Below are positions 1-8,486 of a stretch of DNA of 38,286 nucleotides, piece by piece. Location of the stretch: assembly GCA_019639135.1 (NCBI GenBank), contig JAHBSL010000028.1, forward strand, positions 1 to 38,286, read 5' to 3'. The DNA comes from Acidobacteriota bacterium (GTDB taxonomy: Bacteria; Acidobacteriota; Blastocatellia; Pyrinomonadales; Pyrinomonadaceae). The translations under genes and the position numbers were made by a program. A model generated the notes under the pieces. The model was not told where the DNA came from. It saw only the letters and a list, made by a program, of their open reading frames with translations, and made no database searches. Position 1 is the stretch's first letter, and every line of letters begins with the position of its first letter.

Positions 1-772
1 ACGCCTCTGAACCATCGATCAGCTTTTCGATGAAGGCCTGCATTGCAAAATAACCCGTCACCTCGGGTGGATGCTGACGAGAGATGACGAGCATCATCCG
101 TTTCGACGAGGTGTTGCCCAAGCGAAGCATCCGGAGCGGCCGCCCCTCGCGGCTTTGGCCGATCTCCTCGATCGGGGCTCCGGCCTTCTTTGCGATAGCG
201 TCCATCCACGCGAAAACTTCGCTCGACGGTTGAAGTTCCTGAGCGCTGACCCAAACCGGCCGCCGGGAAACGGTCAACGAAATGACCGCGCTTCTTGGCA
301 GCGATTCTTCATCCTGAGGATCTTTGCCCTCATGAACGATCTTCTGCGGGTCGAGCGGCGTCCAAGTCTTTCCGTCGGTGCTGAGTTTCGGATCGTACCT
401 GTGCCGTGCGTATTCCGGATAAACGAGCCTGACCTGTATCTCCTTTTTCTTGCGTGACCAAACCTTGAAGGCATACCACGGGCTCATATTTATCGGAGCA
501 TTTTCGGGAGTGATGGTCACCACGTACCGGCCCTCTTCGTCCTTCGTGATCGCATTCAGGCGACCGCCGGGAAATTCATTCGAAAAATAAACGCGATCTT
601 TTTTGAATTCAAAGGTCTGCCTCACCTGTTTCTCAATGGGGACGGTAACGGTGCTTATAGCCGGTCCAGGCTCCTGAGCGAAGACGACGGCGGCGAATAT
701 TAATAGAAGGAACGCGGTCGAGAATTTTGTTACAACGGCGACGGCGAACCTGGGTTCTATTGCTCTCATCAT
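1..772 (-). CDS. M14-family zinc carboxypeptidase, secreted (3' part beyond window)
   Basis: This open frame runs from an ATG at 772 to the window edge without a stop, so only the first 257 residues are visible. Residues about 8-27 form a hydrophobic signal peptide ending FAQ. Residues about 35-120 look like the beta-sandwich domain found in front of cytosolic-type M14 carboxypeptidases (motif SPWYAFKVWS). The catalytic domain then begins: SREGRPLRMLRLG is typical of M14, and RQHPPEVTG carries the zinc ligands H234 and E237 in the family's HxxE pattern. The third zinc ligand and catalytic glutamate lie outside the window. The family removes C-terminal residues from peptides; with a signal peptide it should act outside the cytoplasm. 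A second ATG directly upstream overlaps the chosen one in tandem, so the start may shift by one codon. Family assignment is firm, substrate unknown. Confidence 0.85.
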   Translation of the reverse strand, partial: MMRAIEPRFAVAVVTKFSTAFLLLIFAAVVFAQEPGPAISTVTVPIEKQVRQTFEFKKDRVYFSNEFPGGRLNAITKDEEGRYVVTITPENAPINMSPWYAFKVWSRKKKEIQVRLVYPEYARHRYDPKLSTDGKTWTPLDPQKIVHEGKDPQDEESLPRSAVISLTVSRRPVWVSAQELQPSSEVFAWMDAIAKKAGAPIEEIGQSREGRPLRMLRLGNTSSKRMMLVISRQHPPEVTGYFAMQAFIEKLIDGSEA

Positions 773-844
773 TGGCAGCTAAACAGCAGAACGGAATATA
801 TCACTAACGGCACAAAGGTAACACGGTTTTGCCCGCCCGGCATA

Positions 845-867
845 GAAAAGGCCCGCCGAAGCGAGCC
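845..867 (-). terminator. Rho-independent terminator after the nucleotide-sugar dehydrogenase
   Basis: On the minus strand a 7-bp stem (GGCTCGC/GCGGGCC, one G-T pair) closes a TTCG tetraloop and is followed by TTTTCT. It lies 27 bases after the stop at 894 and before the carboxypeptidase gene, so it would separate the two transcripts. Confidence 0.75.
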
Positions 868-893
868 TCAAGAACCTCTTGTGCGTAATCGCG

Positions 894-2228
894 TTAGAGC
901 CGCACGATCTTCGCGTTGCTTCCGTTTCGGGTGTCTTCGTTGAGAGCGTTTCGAGTATCGACGATGAGCGGGGCGAGTTCGCAAACTCGCTTGTAGTCAA
1001 TGCCGGAGTGTTCGGTACAGATGATCACGCAGTCCGAAGTTTCTACCAGATCGTCGGTAAGTTCCTGATTATAAAGCGGGTCGCCGGCGCCGATGGTGTA
1101 GGCGTGATCGAATGTGACCTCTTCGACAAACGGGTCGTGGTAGCTGATCTCGGCACCCCGCGAGCGAAGCAGATCTATGATCGAGAGAGCCGGCGATTCG
1201 CGCATGTCGTCGATGTCCTTCTTATAGGCGACGCCGAGGATCAGGATCCGCGATCCATTGACCGCCTTGCGGACGTCATTGAGCGCTGTCGAGACAAGCT
1301 TTACGACATATGCCGGCATGCTTGAATTGATCTGCTCGGCGAGCGAGATGAACTGCGAATCAAAGCCGTGCTGGCGGGCCTTCCATGAGAGGTAATGCGG
1401 GTCGAGCGGAATGCAATGGCCGCCAATGCCGGGGCCCGGAAAGAAGGGCATAAACCCAAAGGGCTTTGTCGCCGCTGCCCGGACGACCTCCCAGGTATCG
1501 ATCCCGAGAGTGTTGCAGAGCTTGGCCATCTCGTTCGCCATGCCGATGTTGATCGCCCGAAACGTGTTTTCCCAAAGCTTGCAAGCCTCGGCGACGCGCG
1601 CCGAAGAAACCGCGTGGACCTCATTGACGATCTGCCCGTAAAGTTCGGCCGCAACTTCGGTCGAATCCTTTGAAACGCCGCCGACGACCTTCGGTATGTT
1701 GTGTGTTTGAAACTGCGGATTGCCCGGGTCAACGCGTTCAGGCGAAAAGGCGAGCAGAAAATCTTTATCCAACGCGAAGCCCTTTTCTTCAAGCATTGGT
1801 TGAAGCACTTCGTCCGTCGTTCCGGGATAGGTCGTCGATTCGAGAATGACGAGCTGTCCGCTCCGCATGTATTTTTGGATCTCCTCGCCGGCGGCGATGA
1901 TGTAGGACATATCCGGGTCCTTTGTCTTGCGGAGGGGGGTAGGGACACAAATAATGATGACGTCGCATTCGGTCAGCCGGCTGAAATCCGTCGTCGCAGT
2001 CAGAAGGCCTTTCGCGACGGATTCTGCAACGTGCTCGGCCGGAACATCTACGATGTAAGATTCGCCGCTGTTGATAGCTTCGGCCTTTGAGCCATCGACC
2101 TCGAAGCCAATGCCCTTAAAGCCCTTACGGCAAAACTCGACAATAAGCGGCAGGCCGACATAGCCTAGCCCAATTACTCCGATGACCGCACTCCGGTCGC
2201 GGATCTTCTCTAGAATCGCTTGTTTCAT
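894..2228 (-). CDS. Nucleotide-sugar dehydrogenase, WbpA/UDP-GlcNAc 6-dehydrogenase type
   Basis: This 444-residue protein oxidises C6 of a nucleotide sugar to the carboxylate with two NAD+, making an activated uronic acid for surface polysaccharide. The N-terminal Rossmann fold shows GVIGLGYVGLPL at residues 17-28. The middle domain has ESTTYPGTT and FSPERVDPGN, and the catalytic cysteine is C272 in GPGIGGHCIPLDP. The C-terminal UDP-binding domain holds GVAYKKDIDDMRESP. The block KPFGFMPFFPGPG is closer to WbpA-like UDP-N-acetylglucosamine dehydrogenases than to UDP-glucose dehydrogenases, but the substrate cannot be fixed from sequence alone. Length is normal. No other polysaccharide genes lie beside it. 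It is transcribed away from the helical-repeat gene at 2375, with 146 bases between them. Confidence 0.9.
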   Translation of the reverse strand: MKQAILEKIRDRSAVIGVIGLGYVGLPLIVEFCRKGFKGIGFEVDGSKAEAINSGESYIVDVPAEHVAESVAKGLLTATTDFSRLTECDVIIICVPTPLRKTKDPDMSYIIAAGEEIQKYMRSGQLVILESTTYPGTTDEVLQPMLEEKGFALDKDFLLAFSPERVDPGNPQFQTHNIPKVVGGVSKDSTEVAAELYGQIVNEVHAVSSARVAEACKLWENTFRAINIGMANEMAKLCNTLGIDTWEVVRAAATKPFGFMPFFPGPGIGGHCIPLDPHYLSWKARQHGFDSQFISLAEQINSSMPAYVVKLVSTALNDVRKAVNGSRILILGVAYKKDIDDMRESPALSIIDLLRSRGAEISYHDPFVEEVTFDHAYTIGAGDPLYNQELTDDLVETSDCVIICTEHSGIDYKRVCELAPLIVDTRNALNEDTRNGSNAKIVRL

Positions 2229-2374
2229 TTAGAAATTTATATGATTCAGTAACTTGCACCTTCCCTGAAAGCAGATGAAAGGCGAAATGATAACGCTATT
2301 TCAGCTTTGCCGTTCTAGTCAAGCGTGCGCCGGAATTGTGTTAATATCTCATTCAGGCTGTTCGGCCGGCTCCG

Positions 2375-3571
2375 ATGAATTACCCTATAGAATCAACGAA
2401 TCCAGTTGTCCGTACCTTGGTCGAAGGATCGGCACCACAGCCCGCACGTCTCGCGGCCGCCCGCGGCGTTTTGCCGCTGCCGCAGGCCGACCTGCTTGAG
2501 GCTCTTGCGCATCTTGCGAGCGACGCGGATGCATCTATCGCGGCTGCGGCACGCGAGACTCTAGCCTCGCAGGAGGCAGCGGCCATTTCGTCGGTGCTCC
2601 AGGGTGAGAACGCTCCGCGTGCCGTGCTTGATCATTTTGCCGGGCATCCGGGAATGGCCCCTGAGATCCATGAGGTCGTTCTTCGCAATCCGAAGACCTC
2701 GCCGGAAGCGATCGTTACCCTCGCCGAAACGGCAACGAACCCGGCGATCCTTGATACGATCGCGACAAACCAGCAACTGCTGATCCGCAATCCGAAGCTG
2801 ATCGACGCGTTGCTAGCAAACCCGAACCGGAGCGCGGAGGCCGATAGGCGCGTCACCGAAACCCGGCGCGAGTTCTTTGAAAAGGAACGGGGAGCCGAGC
2901 AGATCGCCAATGAGCTCAGGGCCCAGGGCAAAGAAGCCGCGGCCGAGTTCTTCGAGAGTGCGGAGTCGGATATCGACCCCGAAGACGCGATGCTGATCGC
3001 GGCGATGATCGAGGTTCCGGACGCCGACACGGATGATTCATGGATGGGCCTCGAATACATCGAGGAACTTTACGAAGAGACCGAAGAGCAGCGGCAGCAT
3101 GCGCTCAATAAGATAATCGGCGAATTCAAGGGCGAAGAGGGCGACATTTCCTTCGAACGCGTTTCGATGATCAACCGCGTGATGAAGATGGGAATGAAGG
3201 ACCGCGTAAAGCTCGCGATGAAGGGCGACCGCGAGGCACGGAACATCCTCATTCGCGACCCGAACCGGATCGTCGCGCAGGCGGTTATCAATAATGCTCG
3301 GATCACTGAGCAGGAGGTCGAAAAGATCGCGGCAATGCGTGCCGTTCCCGAGGACGTCCTGCGAACGATCGCGAACGGCCGGCAATGGGCCCGCAATTAC
3401 GCGATCATCCACAACCTCGCCCGCAATCCGCGGACGCCGATCGCAAGCGTCCTGCCGATCCTGACGCGGCTTCAGGCCCGCGACCTGGTCGCGATGTCAA
3501 AGAACAAGAACGTTTCGGATGCCGTCCGGCGGCAGTCTCTCCGGCTTTCCCAAATGAGAAAAGGCGGTTAG
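2375..3571 (+). CDS. Helical-repeat (HEAT/LRV-like) protein of unknown function
   Basis: A 398-residue, almost entirely alpha-helical cytoplasmic protein without signal or membrane segment. Residues about 90-150 and 270-390 contain short repeats of the pattern 'RNPKTSPEAIVTLAE', 'IRNPKLIDALLANPN', 'IRDPNRIVAQAVINN', 'ARNPRTPIASVLPIL', which resemble leucine-rich-variant or HEAT solenoids. Residues about 150-260 are very acidic and charged (EETEEQRQHALNKIIGEF). I do not recognise a named family. It ends 61 bases before the prenyltransferase gene on the same strand, so the two may share a transcript. A solenoid of this kind would fit a protein-binding role, but that is inference. An AT-rich TTAATAT at 2341-2347 could be a -10 element. 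Confidence 0.7.
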   Translation: MNYPIESTNPVVRTLVEGSAPQPARLAAARGVLPLPQADLLEALAHLASDADASIAAAARETLASQEAAAISSVLQGENAPRAVLDHFAGHPGMAPEIHEVVLRNPKTSPEAIVTLAETATNPAILDTIATNQQLLIRNPKLIDALLANPNRSAEADRRVTETRREFFEKERGAEQIANELRAQGKEAAAEFFESAESDIDPEDAMLIAAMIEVPDADTDDSWMGLEYIEELYEETEEQRQHALNKIIGEFKGEEGDISFERVSMINRVMKMGMKDRVKLAMKGDREARNILIRDPNRIVAQAVINNARITEQEVEKIAAMRAVPEDVLRTIANGRQWARNYAIIHNLARNPRTPIASVLPILTRLQARDLVAMSKNKNVSDAVRRQSLRLSQMRKGG

Positions 3572-3632
3572 CCGACGCGGTCGAAGACTCGGCAGCTATT
3601 TGTTATCATCAGGGTTTCGCGAACGGAGACCT

Positions 3633-4511
3633 ATGGCGGGCTTTTTCGGCAAACTCAGGACCACGCTCGAAATGATCAAGTTCGAGCATACGCTCTTTGC
3701 CCTTCCTTTTGCGTTCTTAGGAGCGGTCCTTGCGGCGGATGGCTTGCCGGCATGGCGGCAATTACTTTGGATAACTGTCGCAATGGTCGGTGCCCGCTCG
3801 GCGGCGATGACCTTTAACCGCATCGTTGATCGCGAGATAGACGCCGCCAATCCTCGAACTGCAAACCGCGAACTCCCGAGCGGCCGTCTTTCGCTCACGT
3901 TTGCCTGGGCCTTTTTGCTGGCCTCGGTCGCGGTCTTCATTTTTGCGGCTTATTCGCTCAATTGGCTCACCTTCGCACTCTCGCCCGTTGCACTCATCAG
4001 CGTTCTCGGCTATTCATACGCCAAGCGGTTCACTTCGTTCGCCCATGTCCTTCTCGGCTGGGCACTCGCCATCTCGCCGGCGGCGGCGTGGATAGCGGTT
4101 CGCGGTGCGATCGATTCTGAAGTGCCGATCCTACTTTCGCTTTTCGTTCTGATGTGGACGGCGGGCTTCGATGTTCTTTACGCTTGCCAGGATCATGACT
4201 TTGACCGCAATGCGGGCCTCCACTCAATACCTGCCCGCTTCGGTATTGCCCGCTCGCTTTGGATCGCACGGCTCTTTCACTTTCAGTCGGCCATTGTGCT
4301 TATTCTTATTCTGGCCTTTACCGGGCTCGGCTGGCCGGCATATCTTGGCGCGGGGCTCGTGATGGTGTTGCTCGGTTACCAGCACACACTGGTCAAACCG
4401 AACGACCTGTCCCGGATGAATGCGGCCTTCTTTACGACCAATGCATTCGTTAGCGTGATACTCCTTGTCAGCTTTTCCGCCGCTGTCTTTACCCGCGATA
4501 CCGGTCTATGA
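3633..4511 (+). CDS. mqnP: UbiA-family prenyltransferase, probable futalosine-route menaquinone enzyme
   Basis: A 292-residue membrane protein with about eight or nine transmembrane helices. The two aspartate-rich motifs of UbiA enzymes are present: NRIVDREID near residue 70 and CQDHDFDRNAG near residue 190. The opening MIKFEHTLFALPFAFLGA and the later GLHSIPARFG match the subgroup labelled 'putative 4-hydroxybenzoate polyprenyltransferase', which in organisms with the futalosine pathway acts as MqnP and attaches the isoprenoid tail. The window carries mqnE at 11.6 kb, which supports that reading. The ATG at 3633 is preferred over an upstream TTG at 3600 because GGAG lies four bases before it and the alignment with the family begins there. 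The last four bases overlap the ATG of the regulator downstream. Confidence 0.85.
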   Translation: MAGFFGKLRTTLEMIKFEHTLFALPFAFLGAVLAADGLPAWRQLLWITVAMVGARSAAMTFNRIVDREIDAANPRTANRELPSGRLSLTFAWAFLLASVAVFIFAAYSLNWLTFALSPVALISVLGYSYAKRFTSFAHVLLGWALAISPAAAWIAVRGAIDSEVPILLSLFVLMWTAGFDVLYACQDHDFDRNAGLHSIPARFGIARSLWIARLFHFQSAIVLILILAFTGLGWPAYLGAGLVMVLLGYQHTLVKPNDLSRMNAAFFTTNAFVSVILLVSFSAAVFTRDTGL

Positions 4512-5155
4512 AACCTGTTCTCAACGATCAGGAAACCGAGCTCGGGCGGCTGCTAAGGTCGTCCGGCAAGAAACGCAATTTCGGCACCGATGAACTGATA
4601 TTTTCCGAGGGGGAAAGTGCCGATAACCTTCCGGTCGTCATCAGCGGACGGGTGAAGATGGTGCATTTTCTTGAGCCAGGCAAGGAGGTCATCATCGGCA
4701 TATTCGACGTCGGCGAAATGTTTGCCGTTCCGCCAGTCTTTGATGGCAAATCGTACCCGGCCGCGGCGATCGCGATGGAGCCGACGGAGCTTCTTCTTAT
4801 TCCCCGAAAAGCCTTTCTCGAACTTATCAGGACCTCGCCCGATTTTGCCCTTGCCGTCATCGAATGGATGTGTGCGATGCTCCGCGAAAAGACGGCGACG
4901 ATACAAAATCTCGCCACCGCTTCGCCCGAGCATCGGGTTGCAAACGTCTTGTTAAAGTTGGCCGATCGGGAGGATAGTATCGGGCCCGTCCGGATTGAAC
5001 TCCGGCGTCAGGAGATCGCCGAGATGGCGGGCCTGACGACGGAGACGACGATCCGCGTTATCCGAAAGTTTGCCGACAAAGAGCTTCTTGAGATCGACCG
5101 CGGCAAGGTGATCATTGATCCCAACGGCCCGCTTCGCGAACTTCACCGGAGTTAG
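4508..5155 (+). CDS. Crp/Fnr-family transcription regulator
   Basis: A 215-residue regulator with a cyclic-nucleotide-binding-type beta barrel (residues about 20-115, with SEGESADNLPVVISGRVKM) and a C-terminal winged helix (RQEIAEMAGLTTETTIRVI, residues about 167-186). There is only one cysteine (in WMCAMLR), so it is not an FNR-type iron-sulfur oxygen sensor. A DNR/NnrR-like haem or NO-responsive role is possible because the next genes encode a haemoglobin and an NO reductase; this is inferred from position. It overlaps the prenyltransferase by ATGA and is probably co-translated with it. Its last 44 bases overlap the end of the convergent globin gene. Confidence 0.88.
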   Translation: MKPVLNDQETELGRLLRSSGKKRNFGTDELIFSEGESADNLPVVISGRVKMVHFLEPGKEVIIGIFDVGEMFAVPPVFDGKSYPAAAIAMEPTELLLIPRKAFLELIRTSPDFALAVIEWMCAMLREKTATIQNLATASPEHRVANVLLKLADREDSIGPVRIELRRQEIAEMAGLTTETTIRVIRKFADKELLEIDRGKVIIDPNGPLRELHRS

Positions 5156-5546
5156 GCTGAATCGACGGCACCTTACTCACATAACTGAACATCCGATTCG
5201 CTATCGCACGTGCACGCAGCTTCATAAAATCGGCCCGTTCTCCCGCATAGCTCTCATCCACGGTCGCGTCAAAAAGCTCGAGCCATCGTTTGAAATGGTC
5301 AAGTTCAAGCGGCGTCTTCAGGTTAAGCTCGCCGTGCACTTGCAGCGGGTTGCGGCCGTGCTTTGCGTAAACTCCGGTTTGGAAGACGATCGTCTCCCAG
5401 AAGTCACCGATGATCGGCAAATGATGTTCGAGGTCGAGCATGGCGACATCGGTAAAAATGTAGCCGATCACGTCGTCTGCGAGAGCCTTCGAGTAAAATC
5501 GCTCCATCAGCAGATCGATGTCTTGTCTATTTTCGATGTCAGCCAT
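5112..5546 (-). CDS. Group 3 truncated haemoglobin
   Basis: A 144-residue globin of the short, three-over-... reduced 2/2 type. The start MADIENRQDIDLLMERFY and the blocks IGYIFTDVA, HLPIIGDFWETIVF and HFKRWLELF are typical of group III truncated haemoglobins; the histidine of HFKRWLELF is the expected proximal haem ligand. Members bind O2 and NO and are usually linked with nitrosative stress. It lies 111 bases downstream of the NO reductase gene on the same strand, which fits a role in NO handling. The C-terminal tail of about 15 residues overlaps the 3' end of the convergent Crp/Fnr gene, an unusual but plausible arrangement. Confidence 0.9.
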   Translation of the reverse strand: MADIENRQDIDLLMERFYSKALADDVIGYIFTDVAMLDLEHHLPIIGDFWETIVFQTGVYAKHGRNPLQVHGELNLKTPLELDHFKRWLELFDATVDESYAGERADFMKLRARAIANRMFSYVSKVPSIQPNSGEVREAGRWDQ

Positions 5547-5595
5547 TCTGATAGTTCAATAATCAAGTGCAGCCGGGCTGCGGTAATGCAAAGTA

Positions 5596-5625
5596 TGAGC
5601 GGCGCCAGCGAGCCGGAGCCGCTCA
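5596..5625 (-). terminator. Stem-loop between norB and the globin gene
   Basis: A perfect 8-bp stem (TGAGCGGC/GCCGCTCA) with a 14-base loop lies just after norB. No T-run follows on the minus strand, so it may be a weak terminator, an mRNA-stabilising hairpin or a repeat rather than a strong stop. Confidence 0.4.
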
Positions 5626-5657
5626 TTCCCATTCGGATCAAAGGGGTCGTAAGTTCG

Positions 5658-7898
5658 CTACTTCAACTTGTCGACGACCTCTGATGTGCCGTTTTTGCCC
5701 TTTGTGAACATCAGCTTCAAGGCGAACCATACGAATGCGATGGCCCCGATCGCAAAGATCGTGTCGCCAAAGAGCCGCATCCACCTCAACGTAGACATCA
5801 GGTCCGACTGCATGAACTCGGGGCTTCGTGCCGACCAGTAGCCGACCGCGACCGATTGATAAGTCTGAAGCAAACCGATCGGCAATAGGCTCAGCAAAAT
5901 CTCGAGCATCATTCCGATATTGATCGCCCAGAAAGAGAACGCCAGCAGCTTGGTGTTCCAGATCCTTTCCGGTTGCATTGCCCGCATACAGAACAGCAGC
6001 AAGCCGAGCCCCAACGTTCCATAGACACCGTAAAGTGCACCGTGAGCATGGACCGCCGTAGTATTCAGGCCCTGCATATAATAGAGGGCGATCGGGGGAT
6101 TGATCATGAATCCGAAAACGCCCGCACCGACCAGATTCCAAAAGGCGACCGCGACAAAAAAGTAGACGATCCACTTATATTGATCGAGCCACGGCCTCGC
6201 CTTGGAATGACGGATATTTTCCATCGCCTCGTATCCAACGAAGACAAGCGGCACGATCTCAAGAGCACTGAATACCGCGCCGAATGCGATAGCTACCGTT
6301 GGTGTGCCTGCAAAATAGAGATGATGCAGTGTGCCGATGATGCCGCCGCTCAGGTATATCGCCGCCGAAAAAAGTGCGGCAAACGCAGCGTGGTCGGCCT
6401 TGATCACGCCCAAGCGAGCAAAAAGGAACGCGATTACGGTCGTAGCGAAAACCTCAAAGAAGCCTTCGACCCACAGATGAACGACCCACCATCGCCAATA
6501 CTCGACGACCGTCAGATGCGAACGCATTCCCCAGAAAAGTCCGGGAGCATAAAAGAATGCAATGCCCGCGGTCGTCACCAGATAGAGAACCACAAGCGAT
6601 CGACTGCCATCGGCCCGCAACGCAGGAATCGCACTTCTTGCGATCAAGCCGAGCCAAAGCAGAAGACCGACCAGCAAAGCGGCCTGCCAGACGCGGCCGA
6701 GATCGACGTATTCGTAACCCTGATGGCCGAACCAGAACCAAAGATCGCCGGGCAGCAGATGCATCACGCTCGCCCACTGGCCCGCCATCGACCCGAGGAC
6801 GACGATCAGCAACGCCCCGAACAGCAAATTGACGCCGAGCCGCTGAAACTTCGGCTCATATCCGCAGATATAAGGTGCGATAAAGAGGCCCGCGGCGAGC
6901 CACGCGGTTGCGATCCAAAAGATACCAAGCTGCACGTGCCACGTTCGCGTCACGACGTAGGGCAAGTAGTCCGCAAGCGGGAAGCCGTAGAAACCCCCAC
7001 CCTCGACGCCGTAGTGCGCCGTGATGATGCCCATCACAATTTGCAGGAGGAAAAGCAGCGAGACGATGACAAAGTACTTAACCGTCGCTTTCTGTGAAGG
7101 TGTGATGGTTTCGCCGATAAGCGGATCGGTATAGGGCGTGTCGGGCGATGTTGCCGTTCGATGCCAGGCGGCGTAAAACCAGACCATTGCACCGATGCTT
7201 AGGATCAATGCGATAACGCTGACGCCCGTCCAAATGATCGAGCTATCGGTCGGCACGTTCCCGACCAGAGGCTCTGACGGGAAATTGCTTGTGTATGAGA
7301 TGTCATTGTCGGGACGGTTCGCCGCCGATGCCCACGCCGTCCAGAAAAAAAATGAGTTCAACTTCCGCAGACGGTCAGGATCAGATTGCGCACCACGCTG
7401 AATAGCATAGTCATCACTGCCGTTGGAAAAGATATCGGTGTAATGATCGAGATTGTCTTCAAACGCCCGGGCCCTTATCGGATCGACCGTCAGCCGCTGG
7501 GTTGCCGGGTCGTACTTGTTCGTTCGCATCAGGTCGGTCAACCGTTGGACCATTGCCGCCCGCTCTTCGCTGTGCATCCCGCTTCCATCGGCCCCGAAGC
7601 GGCCTTCGGTCCATTCGTTCAGGATGAAGAGCGATTCGCGGTGCAGGTAGTCAGCGGTCCAATCCGGTGCAACATAGCTTCCGTGGCCCCAGATCGACCC
7701 GACCTGCATTCCGCCCATCGCTTGCCAGACGTTTTGGCCGTCCATTATCTGCTCGGCCGGGATCATAACATGGCCGTCTGATGTCACGACCTCGACCGGG
7801 ATCGGGGGAACCTGCCGAAAGATCTCTGAGCCGACCCATCCCAAAATGGCAAACGAGAAAACAAATACTGCCGCAAAAACGATCCAAAGTTTCTTCAT
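5658..7898 (-). CDS. norB: Quinol-dependent nitric oxide reductase (qNOR), single-subunit
   Basis: This 746-residue integral membrane enzyme reduces two NO to N2O with electrons from quinol. An N-terminal transmembrane helix (MKKLWIVFAAVFVFSFAI) leads into an extracytoplasmic NorC-like domain without a CXXCH haem c motif, as expected for the quinol form. From about residue 220 the haem-copper-oxidase-like core follows, with RTWHVQLGIFWIATAW, EYWRWWVVHLWVEGFFEVF and the metal-ligand pair in TLHHLYFAGTP. Length fits qNOR (about 750). The start at 7898 is chosen because AGGAGG lies six bases upstream; a longer frame to 7994 has no such signal and begins with an unlikely sequence. It follows the cupin gene by 31 bases and is likely co-transcribed with it. 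Confidence 0.92.
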   Translation of the reverse strand: MKKLWIVFAAVFVFSFAILGWVGSEIFRQVPPIPVEVVTSDGHVMIPAEQIMDGQNVWQAMGGMQVGSIWGHGSYVAPDWTADYLHRESLFILNEWTEGRFGADGSGMHSEERAAMVQRLTDLMRTNKYDPATQRLTVDPIRARAFEDNLDHYTDIFSNGSDDYAIQRGAQSDPDRLRKLNSFFFWTAWASAANRPDNDISYTSNFPSEPLVGNVPTDSSIIWTGVSVIALILSIGAMVWFYAAWHRTATSPDTPYTDPLIGETITPSQKATVKYFVIVSLLFLLQIVMGIITAHYGVEGGGFYGFPLADYLPYVVTRTWHVQLGIFWIATAWLAAGLFIAPYICGYEPKFQRLGVNLLFGALLIVVLGSMAGQWASVMHLLPGDLWFWFGHQGYEYVDLGRVWQAALLVGLLLWLGLIARSAIPALRADGSRSLVVLYLVTTAGIAFFYAPGLFWGMRSHLTVVEYWRWWVVHLWVEGFFEVFATTVIAFLFARLGVIKADHAAFAALFSAAIYLSGGIIGTLHHLYFAGTPTVAIAFGAVFSALEIVPLVFVGYEAMENIRHSKARPWLDQYKWIVYFFVAVAFWNLVGAGVFGFMINPPIALYYMQGLNTTAVHAHGALYGVYGTLGLGLLLFCMRAMQPERIWNTKLLAFSFWAINIGMMLEILLSLLPIGLLQTYQSVAVGYWSARSPEFMQSDLMSTLRWMRLFGDTIFAIGAIAFVWFALKLMFTKGKNGTSEVVDKLK

Positions 7899-7904
7899 TG
7901 ATTT

Positions 7905-7910
7905 CCTCCT
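7905..7910 (-). promoter_or_regulatory. Ribosome binding site that sets the norB start
   Basis: AGGAGG on the minus strand, six bases before the ATG at 7898. It argues against the longer frame starting at 7994. Confidence 0.8.
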
Positions 7911-7929
7911 GAGCTCGGAATAGCCGCTT

Positions 7930-8262
7930 CTATGCGGCCTTGAATTTTGTGACGAGCAGATGCAGGCCGCTCTCGGCCACGGCTTCGTGCTCAACCTCGG
8001 CTTCCAGTGTGATCATGGTCCCTTCGGTCAATTGGCACGAATCCTCAAGGTCCGGCCCGGCCCGAAACGTCCCATTTCCGGCTAGGCACAAGACCGTGAT
8101 CGGTTCCGCGGCCTTGTGCTTCTTGAGCACCGCTCCTTCGCGCATCTTGATCTGCAGTACCCGGCGATATGGCCCGTCAAAGAGTTGCTCGGGGTGGAGA
8201 TCACGCCCGTCGTCGGGCTCGCTGCCAAACGTCAGCCTGCTGATTTCGGTAATGTGGTTCAT
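7930..8262 (-). CDS. Small cupin-domain protein
   Basis: A 110-residue single-domain protein with a cupin barrel: motif HKAAEPITVLCLAGNGTF, then LTEGTMITLEAEVEHEAVAES. Two histidines (HK and EHEAV) could bind a metal, but the canonical HxH(X)nE pattern is incomplete, so an enzymatic role is uncertain. It is the first gene of a pair with norB (31 bases apart). Small cupins are recurrent neighbours of NO and nitrite reductase genes, where a regulatory or protective role has been suggested; nothing more precise can be read here. Confidence 0.8.
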   Translation of the reverse strand: MNHITEISRLTFGSEPDDGRDLHPEQLFDGPYRRVLQIKMREGAVLKKHKAAEPITVLCLAGNGTFRAGPDLEDSCQLTEGTMITLEAEVEHEAVAESGLHLLVTKFKAA

Positions 8263-8289
8263 TGTGTTTAGCCTGCTATCGATTCAAAC

Positions 8290-8394
8290 CTAACGAACAA
8301 AGGGAACTAAGAAAATGAGCAGAATCATAAAACCGGAGAAAGTTTCTCTCGCACAGAAAAAAGCGCAGAGAAATGCCCGGCCAATGATGCTCAC
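8290..8394 (-). CDS. Possible 34-residue membrane peptide
   Basis: From a GTG at 8394, with GGAAGG seven bases upstream, a 34-residue frame ends FSGFMILLIFLVPFVR and would form one transmembrane helix. It sits between the broken SRPBCC gene and the cupin-norB pair on the same strand. The DNA also contains an imperfect palindrome of TTTCTCT/AGAGAAA, so the open frame may be chance within a repeat. Low confidence. Confidence 0.22.
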   Translation of the reverse strand: MSIIGRAFLCAFFCARETFSGFMILLIFLVPFVR

Positions 8395-8486
8395 ATCGTC
8401 ACCTTCCCCGGTTCGCCGTAAAATTGCAGTGAGGTTGCTGATCAGCCGGGCGGAAGTTTCCGGCAAAGTGGGCACGGCCTCGGCCG

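Noticed and set aside
5547..5580. TTGATTATTGAACTATCAG upstream of the globin gene as an FNR/DNR site
   Set aside because: The half-sites do not match TTGAT-N4-ATCAA with correct spacing.
5973..7097. 374-residue plus-strand frame opposite norB
   Set aside because: Charged, low-information sequence, antisense to an obvious qNOR gene.
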